DNA from: Nannocystis punicea
GTDB taxonomy: Bacteria; Myxococcota_A; Polyangia; Nannocystales; Nannocystaceae
Assembly (NCBI RefSeq): GCF_026965555.1
Contig: NZ_CP114040.1
Span: 2,046,001-2,110,000 of the forward strand
Length of the DNA stretch: 64,000 nt
Direction: 5' to 3'
Of this stretch, positions 16,519-26,988 are shown one piece after another. Both the position numbers and the translations under genes were made by a program. Position 1 is the stretch's first letter. Every line of letters begins with the position of its first letter. Under the pieces are notes generated by a model that did no database searches, was not told where the DNA came from, and saw only the letters and a program-made list of their open reading frames with translations.

Positions 16519-17041
16519 AACCAGCGCTGCGGCTCGCGGCCCGCGCTACGGCTGGAGCTGCCGCTCGAGAGGGCGCTGCTGCAGCTTCGCGACTCGAGGC
16601 AGGCCTGCAGCGCCAGCGTCGCGGCGCTCGGGGCAGCGTGCTGGACGCTGCGGTGGATGCGTCCTCGAGGCTCGCGCGGCACTGGAGTGTGTGACGGGCG
16701 AGTCCTCGGCAGGCGAAGGTCGCGAGTCCGCGGCGAGGCGCGAGGTGACGGCTCGCAACGCGACTCGAGTCGCGACCGCGAGCCCCTGGCGGGCGACGCG
16801 GGGGCCAGGGGGCAGGCGCTGCGCGAGGACGGCAGCGGCAGCGGGGAGCGGCGCAGGCCTCGCGAGCTGCGGCGCGGCGCACACAGCAGCGCCGATGCTG
16901 GAGGACCAGCGTTGCCGCCGGTGACGTCGCGGCCGCTCGGGGCGCGGGGGCCGTGAGGGCCGCGGGGGACCTGCGGCGCTCGCGGCGGCAGGTTCGCTAG
17001 TCCGGCGGGGTCGTGCTAAAGAGGACGGGTCGTCCAGGCCT
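16519..17041. other. Intergenic region without a gene
   Basis: These 523 bases follow the terpene synthase stop. The first 130 bases contain repeated GCTGCG and CGCGCT words that look like worn copies of the synthase's final codons (GCAGCGCTGCGG), but the match is too weak to call. Reading frames here lack family features. The region ends just before the histidine kinase start, where GGACGGGTCG may carry the promoter tail. Confidence 0.35.
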
Positions 17042-18535
<1,494 letters not shown>

Positions 18536-18657
18536 GGCGGTCCCCGGCCCGAAGCCGCGCCCGGCCCGCGATCCGGCGAGCCGATGCTCCGGTGATTTCG
18601 GGGCTCGACGGCCCGCGGCATCCCCGTGCTAAGGTCGGCCCCGGGGGGCGGTGAACG

Positions 18658-19533
18658 GTGAAGACGGCGCCGAGCAAGCGGGGGCCGACGTCGAACAAGT
18701 ACGCGCTCGAGCTCCACGGCAAGCCGTGCGGGTGGCTCACCGACGTCTCGGGCGCCCTCGCCGTCGGTGAGCTCGGCGGCGAAGGCCGGCCCGACCGCTA
18801 CGAGGAGCTGACGCTGCGCTGCTGGCCGGGCATGCCGCACGAGTTCTACGCATGGGTCGCGGCGTCGATGACGAGCCGGCCGACGCCGGCCCGCGGCGAG
18901 GTGATCCTCGCCGACGACGGCAACGCCGAGATGAGCCGCCTCAGCTTCGTCGGCGGCGTGATCACCGAGCTGGCGCTGGCCTCGTACGAATATGGCTTTC
19001 GGGACAGCTTGAAGCTCAACCTCAAGTTCAGCCCGCACAGCTCGAAGCGCAGCTACGCGGGCGGCCACCTCGGCGGCGAGGTGATCGAGGCCCGAAGGCC
19101 GCTGCCCGCCACCGACCCCGAGCTGCACATCGACGGCCTCGAGGAGGCGTGCAGCCAGGTGCGGCGGATCGAGGGCCTGACGATCCGCCAGCGCATCGAG
19201 CGGCCGCCCGGCGACGACGGGATATACACGGTCCGCCGGGTCGCGCCGGCGGTGGTCGGCCGGCTCGCGCTGGTGCTGGCGGAGAACAAGGCGCTCGGGT
19301 TCACGCGCTGGCTCGAGGCGGTCGAGGCCGGGCGCAGCAACGGGCGCGCCGCGACCTTGACGCTTGGCGCGCCCGCGGTCGGCTTCACCGTGGTGCTGCA
19401 GCAGGTGCGCCCGGCGCGGATCGTCGAGGAGCCGGGCGAGGTCGGCGACAGCCGCCGGCGCGAGCTGCGGGTCGAGCTCGACGCCCGCGGCGTGGAGTTC
19501 GCGTTCGCGCCGGTCCGCGAAGCCGTGGTATAG
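18658..19533 (+). CDS. Phage tail-tube (gp19-like) domain protein, solitary
   Basis: The start is the GTG at 18658, eight bases after a G-rich ribosome binding site. The product has 291 residues. Residues about 10-140 begin NKYALELHGKPCGWLTDVSG and continue with 'FYAWVAASMTSRP' and 'GEVILADDGNAEMSRLSF', then 'GGVITELALASYEYGF'. This resembles tail-tube proteins of the gp19/Hcp fold found in contractile injection systems. The second half (about 150-290) has no match I recognise. No sheath, baseplate, spike or AAA+ gene is nearby, so it is not part of a tail operon. It may be a tube-derived protein with a new role. The stop overlaps nothing; the helicase start follows after 10 bases, suggesting co-transcription. 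Confidence 0.5.
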   Translation: MKTAPSKRGPTSNKYALELHGKPCGWLTDVSGALAVGELGGEGRPDRYEELTLRCWPGMPHEFYAWVAASMTSRPTPARGEVILADDGNAEMSRLSFVGGVITELALASYEYGFRDSLKLNLKFSPHSSKRSYAGGHLGGEVIEARRPLPATDPELHIDGLEEACSQVRRIEGLTIRQRIERPPGDDGIYTVRRVAPAVVGRLALVLAENKALGFTRWLEAVEAGRSNGRAATLTLGAPAVGFTVVLQQVRPARIVEEPGEVGDSRRRELRVELDARGVEFAFAPVREAVV

Positions 19534-19543
19534 GCCCGGCATC

Positions 19544-21874
19544 GTGCAGCTGAACCCGGCCCAGCAGGCGGCGGTCGAGCACCGCGGCTCGCCGCTCCTC
19601 GTGCTCGCCGGCGCGGGCACCGGCAAGACCCGCGTGATCACCCACCGCGTCGCCGCGCTCATGGACGAGGGCGTGCCGCCGTGGCGGATCCTCGCCGTCA
19701 CCTTCACCAACAAGGCCGCCGCCGAGATGCGCGCGCGCATCGAGAAGATGTGCGAGGGCAAGGTCGACGTGTCGCAGCTGTGGGTCGGCACGTTCCACTC
19801 GATCTCGGCGCGGATCCTCCGTCGCCACGGCGAGTCGGTCGGCCTGTCGCGCAACTTCGCCATCTACGACACCGACGACCAGACCCGCCTGATGAAGCGC
19901 GTGTTCAAGGAGCTGAACCGCGACGAGGACCAGGTCAAGCCGCGGGCGATCCTCGGCCACCTCGACCAGCTGAAGAACCGCGGCCTCACCATCGACCAGG
20001 TCGACCAGCTCGGGCTCGAGGGCTTCATGACCCGCCTGACGGCGCTGCTCGGCCGCCGCTACCAGGAGCTGCTCCGCGCCGCCGACGCGGCCGACTTCGG
20101 CGACCTGCTGGTGCTCGCGGTCAAGCTGCTCGAGAAGGCAGGTACGGAGCAGCCGCGGCCCGGGGCGCAGCTGGTCGACGTCGACCCGGTGATCGGGCTC
20201 AAGCGGCGGTTCCTCCACGTCGTGGTCGACGAGTACCAGGACACCAACCCGGTGCAGGCGCGGCTGGTCGAGCTGCTGTCGGGCCGGGCGCAGCTGTGCG
20301 TGGTCGGCGACGACGACCAGGCGATCTACGGCTGGCGCGGCGCCGACGTGTCGCAGATCCTCGGCTTCCCCGACCGCCAGCCCGGCTGCGAGCTGATCCG
20401 CCTCGAGCAGAACTACCGCAGCACCGGCCACATCCTCCGCTGCGCCGACGCGATCATCCGCCGCAACGAGGGCCGGCTCGGCAAGACGCTGTGGAGCGAG
20501 CTCGGCGACGGCGCGCTGGTGACCCTGCGCGCCTGCGAGGACGAGCGCGAGGAGGCCCGCTTCGTCGTCAACGAGATCCTCGACGCGCTCAACGAGGACA
20601 TCCCGCCGGACGAGATCGCGGTCTTCTACCGCACGCACGCGCAGTCCCGCGTCATCGAGCAGCAGCTCACCGACAACGGCATGCGCTACGCGATCTTCGG
20701 CGGCCTCGGGTTCTTCGAGCGCAAGGAGATCAAGGACGCGCTGGCCTACCTGCGCCTGCTGCAGAACCCGAACAGCGACCTCGACTTCACCCGCATCGTC
20801 AACGAGCCGGCCCGCGGGATCGGCGACACCACCGTCGGCCGCCTCACCACGCTGGCGGCCAACCGCAACGTCTCGCTGCTCACCGTGGCCAGGAGCCCCG
20901 AGGAGGCCGGGGTCAGCGGCGCCGCGGCCAAGCGACTGCACGTGTTCGTCGCCATGATCGACGAGCTCACCGCCCGCCTGCACGCGAAGGTGCCGCTCGG
21001 TCAGCTCGCCGCCGAGGTGCTCGAAAGGACAGGTTATCGCGACGCCCTGGTCCACGAGGGCAGCGAGGAGTCGGAGGCGCGGGTCGAGAACCTCGACGAG
21101 TTCGTCGGCGCGCTCAACGACTTCGCGCAGGACAACCCGGACCAGACGCTGGCCGACTACCTCGAGCAGGTCAGCCTGGTCAGCGACGCCGACGGCGGCG
21201 GCCACGGCGAGGTCCGAGCCGTGCGGTTGATGACGATCCACAGCGCCAAGGGGCTCGAGTTCGAGAAGGTCATCCTCACCGGCATGGAAGAGAAGGTCTT
21301 CCCGCACTCGCGGGTGATCGCCGGCGAGGAGGCGGCGCGCGAGGAGGGCCGGCGGCTGCGGCCCGAGGAGCGGGCGCAGATCGAGGAGGAGCGGCGGCTC
21401 GCCTACGTCGCGGTCACGCGGGCCAAGCGGCAGCTGGTGGTGACGTGGGCCAAGCGGCGGCGGCTCTACAACCAGGAGTTCATCGGCACGCCGTCGCGAT
21501 TCGTGCGCGACCTGCCGCCGGACTCGGTGCGGGGGCGGGTGCCCGGGGTGGTCCGCCGCGAGGCGGTCGGGGTGCCGGCGGGGCTGTCGTTGCCGAGCGC
21601 GCCGCCGCGAGCGCCGGCGCCCGCGCGCGAGTCGTCGTGGAACAGCGACATCGTCTACGACGAGGGGGTCGCGGCCGCGCCGACGCGCCGCGGGCCCGCC
21701 GCAGTCCAGGGCGACGCGCCGACGCTGTACAAGGGCATGGCGGTGCGTCACCGCCAGTACGGCGAGGGAACGCTGGTCGGGTGGGACGGCACCGGCAGCA
21801 ACCTCAAGCTCGCCATCAACTTCCCCGTCGTCGGCGTGAAGACGATCCTGGCCCGCTTCTGCGAGCCGCTGTGA
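19544..21874 (+). CDS. UvrD/PcrA/Rep family superfamily 1 DNA helicase
   Basis: The start is the GTG at 19544, ten bases after the preceding stop; a longer in-frame start at 19364 would run through the upstream gene. The product has 776 residues. Motif I is AGAGTGKT (residues 22-29), motif Ia is TFTNKAAAEM, motif II is DEYQDTN, motif III is GDDDQAIYGWRGA, motif IV has LEQNYRST, motif V is MTIHSAKGLEFE and motif VI is VAVTRAKRQL. All are intact. The C terminus has the PcrA/UvrD Tudor-like domain (VRHRQYGEGTLVGW). The enzyme unwinds DNA 3'-5' during repair and replication restart. The linker before the Tudor domain is Ala/Pro/Arg-rich. Confidence 0.95.
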   Translation: MQLNPAQQAAVEHRGSPLLVLAGAGTGKTRVITHRVAALMDEGVPPWRILAVTFTNKAAAEMRARIEKMCEGKVDVSQLWVGTFHSISARILRRHGESVGLSRNFAIYDTDDQTRLMKRVFKELNRDEDQVKPRAILGHLDQLKNRGLTIDQVDQLGLEGFMTRLTALLGRRYQELLRAADAADFGDLLVLAVKLLEKAGTEQPRPGAQLVDVDPVIGLKRRFLHVVVDEYQDTNPVQARLVELLSGRAQLCVVGDDDQAIYGWRGADVSQILGFPDRQPGCELIRLEQNYRSTGHILRCADAIIRRNEGRLGKTLWSELGDGALVTLRACEDEREEARFVVNEILDALNEDIPPDEIAVFYRTHAQSRVIEQQLTDNGMRYAIFGGLGFFERKEIKDALAYLRLLQNPNSDLDFTRIVNEPARGIGDTTVGRLTTLAANRNVSLLTVARSPEEAGVSGAAAKRLHVFVAMIDELTARLHAKVPLGQLAAEVLERTGYRDALVHEGSEESEARVENLDEFVGALNDFAQDNPDQTLADYLEQVSLVSDADGGGHGEVRAVRLMTIHSAKGLEFEKVILTGMEEKVFPHSRVIAGEEAAREEGRRLRPEERAQIEEERRLAYVAVTRAKRQLVVTWAKRRRLYNQEFIGTPSRFVRDLPPDSVRGRVPGVVRREAVGVPAGLSLPSAPPRAPAPARESSWNSDIVYDEGVAAAPTRRGPAAVQGDAPTLYKGMAVRHRQYGEGTLVGWDGTGSNLKLAINFPVVGVKTILARFCEPL

Positions 21875-21907
21875 TCCTCTCCCGGCCACAGTGCTAAGCT
21901 CCCGGCG

Positions 21908-22477
21908 ATGCTGCGCGCCATCGTCGTCGTCGTCCTCGCCGCCGTCGCGGCCACCCCCGCCTGCAAGGGCTCGGAATCCGCGTTGCCGGCCGGCGAGGTC
22001 GGCGGGGGCGAGCCGTCGCGGGTCCCCCTGGTGCCCAAGGACCATGCCCTTTACGCCAGGTTCGAAGGGACAGCTTTTGAGAACGCCTGCAGCGACGACG
22101 CCGCCTGCAGCAAGGGCGGCTGCTCGAGCGAGGTGTGCGCCAGCGGCGATCAGCCGCCCGGCACCTGTGACGTGCCGGAGGTCCAGATCCCCGCGGCGGC
22201 GAACTGCGGCTGCGTCGCCGGCGAGTGCGTGTGGTGGTCCGACGGCAGCCTCACTCTGGCGGCCGCCGCCGAGAAGCCGACCCCCGCCGAGCAGGCCGGC
22301 CCGCGCTGCGGCGACGTCACCTGCGCCGCCGGTGAGACCTGCATCGAGTACTACGGCATCGCCGGCCCGCGCGGCCCCAAGTTCCAGACCTGTGGGATCC
22401 CCTGTCCCCACGGCAAGTGCGCCGATGGCAAGAAGTGCATCACCATCGCCGACGGGCCCGGGCCCGTGTGTCAGTGA
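21908..22477 (+). CDS. Cys-rich lipoprotein
   Basis: This 189-residue lipoprotein has a lipobox ATPAC (Cys19). The mature part holds about sixteen cysteines in recurring C-x(3-6)-C pairs, such as CSDDAACSKGGC, CGCVAGEC and CGDVTCAAGETC. Disulfide-rich, EGF- or defensin-like folding is likely. The gene follows the helicase gene by 33 bases. I see no enzymatic motif. An element copy at about 22058-22080 lies in the coding region (KDHALYARFEGTAF). Confidence 0.6.
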   Translation: MLRAIVVVVLAAVAATPACKGSESALPAGEVGGGEPSRVPLVPKDHALYARFEGTAFENACSDDAACSKGGCSSEVCASGDQPPGTCDVPEVQIPAAANCGCVAGECVWWSDGSLTLAAAAEKPTPAEQAGPRCGDVTCAAGETCIEYYGIAGPRGPKFQTCGIPCPHGKCADGKKCITIADGPGPVCQ

Positions 22478-22750
22478 CGACGCACGGCCGAGCCCGCTGT
22501 CACGCGGACGCGTCCGCCGATGCGTGTGCCATGAATGTCGCGAATGCCGGGATCTCGAGCGTGCTTTCGAGGTCCGCGAGGCTGTCTGAAGGGACAGGCC
22601 CGAAGCGCCAGGCGATCCACCGGGAGTGACGGCCAGACGCGAACGAGAGCAGTTCGCCCGGACGTGGGGTCCGTGAGGGACACCCGCGGGGCCGGCGAAA
22701 CCGCGCAACTCTGCTTGTGGGGCCGCGCGCGGGCAGTTAGCGTCGCGAGC
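22478..22750. other. Intergenic region between two lipoprotein genes
   Basis: No gene is supported in these 273 bases. A near-perfect element, CTGTCTGAAGGGACAGG (one mismatch in the left arm), lies at about 22581-22597. The promoter for the propeller lipoprotein at 22751 should be in the right part, but I see no consensus. Confidence 0.4.
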
Positions 22751-23725
22751 ATGAAGCTCCGATCGCTCACCCCGCTCCTCGTCGTCCTGATGGCGCCGAT
22801 CGTCGGTTGCACCAAGGACGACAACAAGAACACCTCGACCTCCGACGGCTCCGGCGGCGGCGCGTGGGCGGTCGGCGAGGACGCGACGATGGTCCGCCTC
22901 AACCCCGCGGGCGATGTCTGGTACTACCCGCTCGAGATCGAGGGCGACCTGCTGGCGATCGCGTGCAAGGGCCAGGAGACCGGCATGGCGGTCGGCGAGG
23001 ACGGGGTGGTGCTGCGCACCGACGACAGCGGCGAGAGCTGGACGCAGATCGACGTCGGCACGCGCGCCCGCCTGCGCTCGGTGATCTTCTCCGGCACGAC
23101 CCCGGCGTACATCGCCGGCGACGGCATCGTGCTCCGCTCGGATGACGACGGCCGCAGCTTCACGCCGGTGCCCGACGCCGAGGGCGACTTCACGGCGGTG
23201 ACGACGACGGCGAAGGGGACGCTCGCGTGGCTGACGACGGCGAGCGGGCAGATCTGGCAGCTCGACGGGGAGACGCTGACGCCCGTGTTCACGACGTCGG
23301 AGGGCCCGCTGTCGGGCATCGCGGCGACGCCCGACGGCGGGAGCGTGGTGGCCGTGGGCGCCGGCGGCCTGGTGCTCCGCTCCGACGACGGCGGCGCGAA
23401 GTGGGCGAGCGTGACGACCCCCACCAGCCGCGACCTGCACGCGGTACGAATCTCCCGCACCGCCGACCTCGTGGTCGCAGTGGGCGCGGCCGGCGTGGTG
23501 CTGCGCCTCGACGACGAGCTCGGCGCCAGCGCCGAGGAGCTGCTCGAGCCTGGCCTCGCGCTGCGAGCCCTGCACCTGTCGATCGACGGCCACGGCCACG
23601 CGGTCGGCGACCACGGGGTGGTCGTGCACTCGAACGACGCGGGGCTGGCATGGGAGGCGCTCGACCTCGGCCTCGAGGAGGCGCTGTTCGGCCTCGACGA
23701 CCTGCACGGCGAGGCGCACCTGTGA
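22751..23725 (+). CDS. YCF48/BNR-type beta-propeller lipoprotein
   Basis: The ATG at 22751 gives a lipoprotein signal (lipobox PIVGC, Cys20) and a product of 324 residues. Repeats of the form 'GEDGVVLRTDDSGESWTQI', 'DGIVLRSDDDGRSFTPV', 'GAGGLVLRSDDGGAKWASV' and 'GDHGVVVHSNDAGLAWEAL' carry the Ser/Asn-x-Asp-x-Gly-x-x-(Trp/Phe) signature of BNR/Ycf48-like blades. About six blades fit. Such proteins bind or scaffold; no sialidase catalytic residues are present. A strong palindromic hairpin follows about 120 bases downstream. Confidence 0.75.
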   Translation: MKLRSLTPLLVVLMAPIVGCTKDDNKNTSTSDGSGGGAWAVGEDATMVRLNPAGDVWYYPLEIEGDLLAIACKGQETGMAVGEDGVVLRTDDSGESWTQIDVGTRARLRSVIFSGTTPAYIAGDGIVLRSDDDGRSFTPVPDAEGDFTAVTTTAKGTLAWLTTASGQIWQLDGETLTPVFTTSEGPLSGIAATPDGGSVVAVGAGGLVLRSDDGGAKWASVTTPTSRDLHAVRISRTADLVVAVGAAGVVLRLDDELGASAEELLEPGLALRALHLSIDGHGHAVGDHGVVVHSNDAGLAWEALDLGLEEALFGLDDLHGEAHL

Positions 23726-23842
23726 GAATTTTTAAAGATTAACAAGTAGGCGCGAGGGACAGGCACCTCATGCCTCGCCCGCTCTCGTGCGGAGAGCGGT
23801 GGCGTGGATGGCGGGCGGGACATGTCCCTCGCGTCATGAGAG

Positions 23843-23872
23843 AAAGGGCATGTCCGTGAGGACATGCCCTTT
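23843..23872. terminator. Perfect 13-bp hairpin, likely terminator
   Basis: AAAGGGCATGTCC, loop GTGA, GGACATGCCCTTT forms a perfect 13-bp stem with a four-base loop, and it contains one TGTCC-N4-GGACA element (23851-23864). The A-run before and T-run after the stem make it a bidirectional intrinsic-terminator candidate. It is 118 bases after the propeller lipoprotein stop. A second near-copy lies at 23811-23835. Confidence 0.65.
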
Positions 23873-24328
23873 CGTCATGGTAGACCAGCGGCGCCTCGGT
23901 CACGCCTGCAGCCGCAAGCCGCGGCGCGAGGATGGCGCGAAGGAGTGGCCGTCAGGTTGTCCGGCGAGGTTGTCGTCGTGGCGCGGCGAGCCGGCGATCC
24001 CCGCGTGGAATTCGAGTCGCCGCGAGAATGGCGCGCTGCGCCATCGCATGTCCGGGAGGCCATGGGCTGGTGCGGCGCTCCGTCGATCCCGCGTGCGATG
24101 CGAGTCGCGGCGAGCTGTCGACCCGCGTGCAGGGTCGCAGCGAGAAGGGTGCGACGTGGCCACCGCGCCATGGTTTGTGCGGGGACATGCGCAGCAAGTC
24201 GCGGCGCGGCGAGCCATCGTGCAGCTGCAAGCCGCGGCGAGAAGGGCGCGAAGGACGTGGTCCTCGCGCCCCTCTCTCGGGACATGTTTTGAGAGACATG
24301 TCTTCGGCGCGGCGAGCGGCGCGCTGGG
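23873..24328. other. Intergenic region without a gene
   Basis: These 456 bases contain no frame with a credible family match. CTGCAGCCGCAAGCCGCGGCG (about 23906) recurs as GCAGCTGCAAGCCGCGGCG (about 24219), each followed by a GCGCGAAGGA word, suggesting a worn duplication of about 313 bp. Element pieces CGGGACATGTTTTGAGAG and AGACATGTC lie at about 24279-24304, right before the coiled-coil gene's stop. Confidence 0.35.
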
Positions 24329-24691
24329 TCAGCGCTTCTCGGGCTCGACGCGGGTGAAGTCGGGCTCGTCGCCGCTCTCGGCGCGGGTCTGCTCGCGCCG
24401 CTCCTCGCCGCCTTCGCTGCCGGTCACGCCGCCGGCGCTGCCCTGCGTCAGCTGGGCGCGGTACTCGTGGAAGGAGGTGCGGGCGCGTTCGATGGCGTCG
24501 CGGATCGACTCGAGGGTGGCGTCGGTGGCGGTACGGATCTGCTGCTCGAGCTTCTCGATCCGGGGCTCCATCTGCTGCTCCCAGCGGTCGCGGGCCTCCT
24601 TGCCGGCGAGGTTGAGTCGGACGCGGATCTCGTCGCGGAGCGTCCGTAGCTCCTGCATGCTGTTCTCCAGGGTATTTCTCAGGGAGGTCAT
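24329..24691 (-). CDS. Coiled-coil protein of unknown function
   Basis: This 120-residue product starts at an ATG preceded by AAGGAGAC, a good ribosome binding site. Residues 1-85 are almost entirely amphipathic helix with heptad spacing (LRNTLENSMQELRTLRDEIR and similar), and the tail after about 85 is Gly/Glu/Arg-rich and acidic. It resembles small apolipoprotein- or stress-type coiled-coil proteins (sll1863-like), but the match is weak. It is divergent from the amidohydrolase gene with 99 bases between starts. Confidence 0.6.
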   Translation of the reverse strand: MTSLRNTLENSMQELRTLRDEIRVRLNLAGKEARDRWEQQMEPRIEKLEQQIRTATDATLESIRDAIERARTSFHEYRAQLTQGSAGGVTGSEGGEERREQTRAESGDEPDFTRVEPEKR

Positions 24692-24790
24692 CGCAGTCTC
24701 CTTGGCGCCGGTGGTTCGGCGCGGCCGCGGTGGTTATGCTGCGCCTCGCATGCAGCGCAACCGAACTGGACCACAGCGACGGAGGGCGAC

Positions 24791-26482
24791 GTGCGCGCCC
24801 GCGGTCTGACCCGCCGGACCTGGCTCGCCGGGGCATCGGCGCTGATCGCGTGCCGGCCGGGCGGGGGCAAGACCGCAGCGACCTGTCCTCCGGACCAGGC
24901 CGGTGGTCTGCTGGTCGTCCGCAACGGCACGATCTGGACCGGCGATCCGGCCGAGCCGAACACCCGGGCGATCGCGGCCGTCGGCGGGCGGGTGATCGCT
25001 CGCGGGGCCGCGGCCGAGTCGCTGGCGCGCGACTGTCCCCGAGGACAGGTCCTCGATCTGGCCGGCGGCAGCGCGGTGCCCGGCCTCACCGACGCCCACG
25101 CCCACCTGGTCGGGCTCGGCTCGGCGCTGGTCGAGGTCGACCTCCGCGGGGCGCGATCGGTCGAGGAGGTGGTCGACCGCGTGCGCCGCGGCGCCCCGCC
25201 GGACGGCTGGATCACCGGCCGCGGCTGGGATCAGAACCTGTGGCCGGGCGCGGCGATGCCGACCCACGATCCGCTGACGACCGCGTTCCCCGAGCGACCG
25301 GTGTGGCTGCGTCGGGTCGACGGCCACGCCGGCTGGGCCAACGCGGCAGCGCTGCGCGCGGGCGACATCACCGCGGCGACGGAGGTGCCGACAGGCGGGG
25401 AGATCTTGCTGCGCGAGGGGCCATCGGGGCGCGAGCCGACGGGGGTGCTGGTCGACGCGGCGATGGACCTGATGCCGGTGCTGCCGCCGCCGGGGCCGGA
25501 GCTGCGCCGGCGGCTGCTGCTGGCCCAGGACTACGCGCTGGCCCGCGGGCTGGTGGGGGTGCACGAGATGGGCGTGGGCCGCCACGTGGACGCGCTGCTG
25601 CGCGAGCTGGCGGCCGAGGGCCTGCTCAAGCTGCGCCTGGTCGGCTACGCCGACGAGTCGTGGTTCCGCCGGGGAGATGGCCTTCCGGACCTGGCCGATC
25701 GGCCAGCCATGGACGACCGCTACGCGCTGCAGGGGGTCAAGATCTACGTCGACGGGGCGCTCGGCAGCCGCGGGGCGGCGCTGCTGCAGCCCTACAGCGA
25801 CCGGCCGGGCCACACCGGGATGTTCCAGCACGCGCCGGGCGAGCTGGCCGCGGTGGTGACGCGGGCGCTGGCGCACCAGTATCAGGTGGCGGCGCACGCG
25901 ATCGGCGACGCGGCCATCCGCGCGGTGCTCGAGGCGCTCGCGGGCGCACGGCCGCCGGCCGATCACCGCCTGCGGGTCGAGCACGCGCAGATCGTGGACC
26001 TCGCCGACATCCCGCGCTTCGCCGAGCTCGGGGCGATCGCCAGCATGCAGCCGACCCACGCGACCAGCGACATGCCGTGGGCCGAGCAGCGCATCGGCGC
26101 CCAGCGCCTGGCTGGGGCGTACGCGTGGCGCCGCTTCCTCGACGCGAAGGTGACGCTGGCGTTCGGCTCCGACTTCCCGGTCGAGGAGGTCGAGCCGACG
26201 TTCGGCCTCTATTCTGCGATCACCCGCCAGGACGCCGCCGGCAACCCGCCCGGCGGCTGGCTGCCCGACCAGCGCCTGACCCTCGCCGAGGCGCTGGCGG
26301 CGTTCACCCGCGGGGCCGCGTACGCGAGCCGACGCGAGCGCTGGGCCGGGACGCTGGCCGCGGGGATGCTCGCCGACGTGACCTGCTTCGAGGGCGACAT
26401 CACGAAGATGCAACCGCTCGAGCTGCGCACCGCGAAGGTGCGCGCGACGATCGTCGGCGGGGAGGTCGTCGCGCCGAAGTGA
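24791..26482 (+). CDS. Secreted amidohydrolase 3 family (YtcJ-like) metal hydrolase
   Basis: The start is the GTG at 24791. The N terminus has a twin-arginine motif (TRRTWLAG) and a Cys21 that may be a lipobox (LIAC). The product has 563 residues. Metal ligands are visible in DAHAHLVG, in the His of 'RVEHAQI' and in the Asp of FGSDFPVE, with the conserved GRGWDQNLW, VDGHAGWANAAAL and DGALGSRGAAL blocks. This is the YtcJ/amidohydrolase 3 pattern. The substrate is unknown (an amide or C-N bond of a small secreted compound). A perfect element at 25033-25046 is translated as CPRGQ between the first beta strand and 'VLDLAGG', in a place where homologues are variable. Confidence 0.85.
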   Translation: MRARGLTRRTWLAGASALIACRPGGGKTAATCPPDQAGGLLVVRNGTIWTGDPAEPNTRAIAAVGGRVIARGAAAESLARDCPRGQVLDLAGGSAVPGLTDAHAHLVGLGSALVEVDLRGARSVEEVVDRVRRGAPPDGWITGRGWDQNLWPGAAMPTHDPLTTAFPERPVWLRRVDGHAGWANAAALRAGDITAATEVPTGGEILLREGPSGREPTGVLVDAAMDLMPVLPPPGPELRRRLLLAQDYALARGLVGVHEMGVGRHVDALLRELAAEGLLKLRLVGYADESWFRRGDGLPDLADRPAMDDRYALQGVKIYVDGALGSRGAALLQPYSDRPGHTGMFQHAPGELAAVVTRALAHQYQVAAHAIGDAAIRAVLEALAGARPPADHRLRVEHAQIVDLADIPRFAELGAIASMQPTHATSDMPWAEQRIGAQRLAGAYAWRRFLDAKVTLAFGSDFPVEEVEPTFGLYSAITRQDAAGNPPGGWLPDQRLTLAEALAAFTRGAAYASRRERWAGTLAAGMLADVTCFEGDITKMQPLELRTAKVRATIVGGEVVAPK

Positions 26483-26578
26483 GGGCGGGCCGCGGAGAGC
26501 TTTTGTCCGGGCGTCGACGATGCGACAGGCGGCCCGCGTCGAGCGAGACGCTCGCGGCGATCGTGCGCCTGCGAGTGA

Positions 26579-26899
26579 TCAGCGGGGAAACCGAAGCAGC
26601 ATCTCACGCAGGCGCTTCAGGGTCTTCTCAGAGGCGAGACATTCGCAGGGCGACAGCCCGGAGAGCGCTGGATTTCGCTGCCCGATCCACCCCAGGGCCG
26701 CGTCTCCTACGCTCGCGAGGATGACGTTCGCCAGGGCTTCGTCGCCGCCGAGCTGTCGCTTGAGCGCTTCACCCGCGGCATGCAGGGCCGTTTGCCCGCG
26801 AAACAGCGCGGCGAACCGCTCCCAGGCCTCATCACCCGAGTCGATGTCTTCCAGCTCCGTCATCTCCGCGAGGTCCTGATCGGGTGGGTGTGCCTTCAA
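26579..26899 (-). CDS. DUF2384 (MbcA/ParS/Xre antitoxin-type) domain protein, orphan
   Basis: This 106-residue protein ends with ALGWIGQRNPALSGLSPCEC and then LASEKTLKRLREML. The pattern W-x(3)-NPALxGxxPxxxL is typical of the DUF2384 toxin-binding domain that pairs with RES-domain toxins. The N-terminal half is helical and acidic, without a clear Xre helix-turn-helix. No RES toxin is adjacent, so either it is an orphan or it works in another way. The gene upstream on the same strand is the large kinase, with 89 bases of palindromic DNA between them. Confidence 0.5.
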   Translation of the reverse strand: MKAHPPDQDLAEMTELEDIDSGDEAWERFAALFRGQTALHAAGEALKRQLGGDEALANVILASVGDAALGWIGQRNPALSGLSPCECLASEKTLKRLREMLLRFPR

Positions 26900-26988
26900 A
26901 CATGCCTTTATGGCAATGTTCTTGAGGGCATGTTCGTGAGGACATGCTTTCTAGGGCATGTCCTGGAGAGCATGCTCTTTTCGCGACT
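26900..26988. repeat. Dense cluster of palindromic-element variants
   Basis: In 89 bases there are AACATGCC, CAATGTTCTTGAGGGCATGTTC, GTGAGGACATGC, AGGGCATGTCC and the perfect 12-mer palindrome AGAGCATGCTCT followed by TTTT. The cluster sits right after the kinase gene stop, so it may terminate that transcript. The arms include TGTTC as well as TGTCC variants, as in the 52-bp palindrome at 57152. Confidence 0.55.

Noticed and set aside
16519..17041. A further copy of a gene 3' end after the terpene synthase
   Set aside because: Short GCTGCG/CGCGCT words are too degenerate to show a period.
19385..23719. A 1444-codon open frame on the minus strand across the helicase and two lipoprotein genes
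   Set aside because: It lies antisense to clear genes, and its Arg/Val/Gly/Ala composition is that of a shadow frame.
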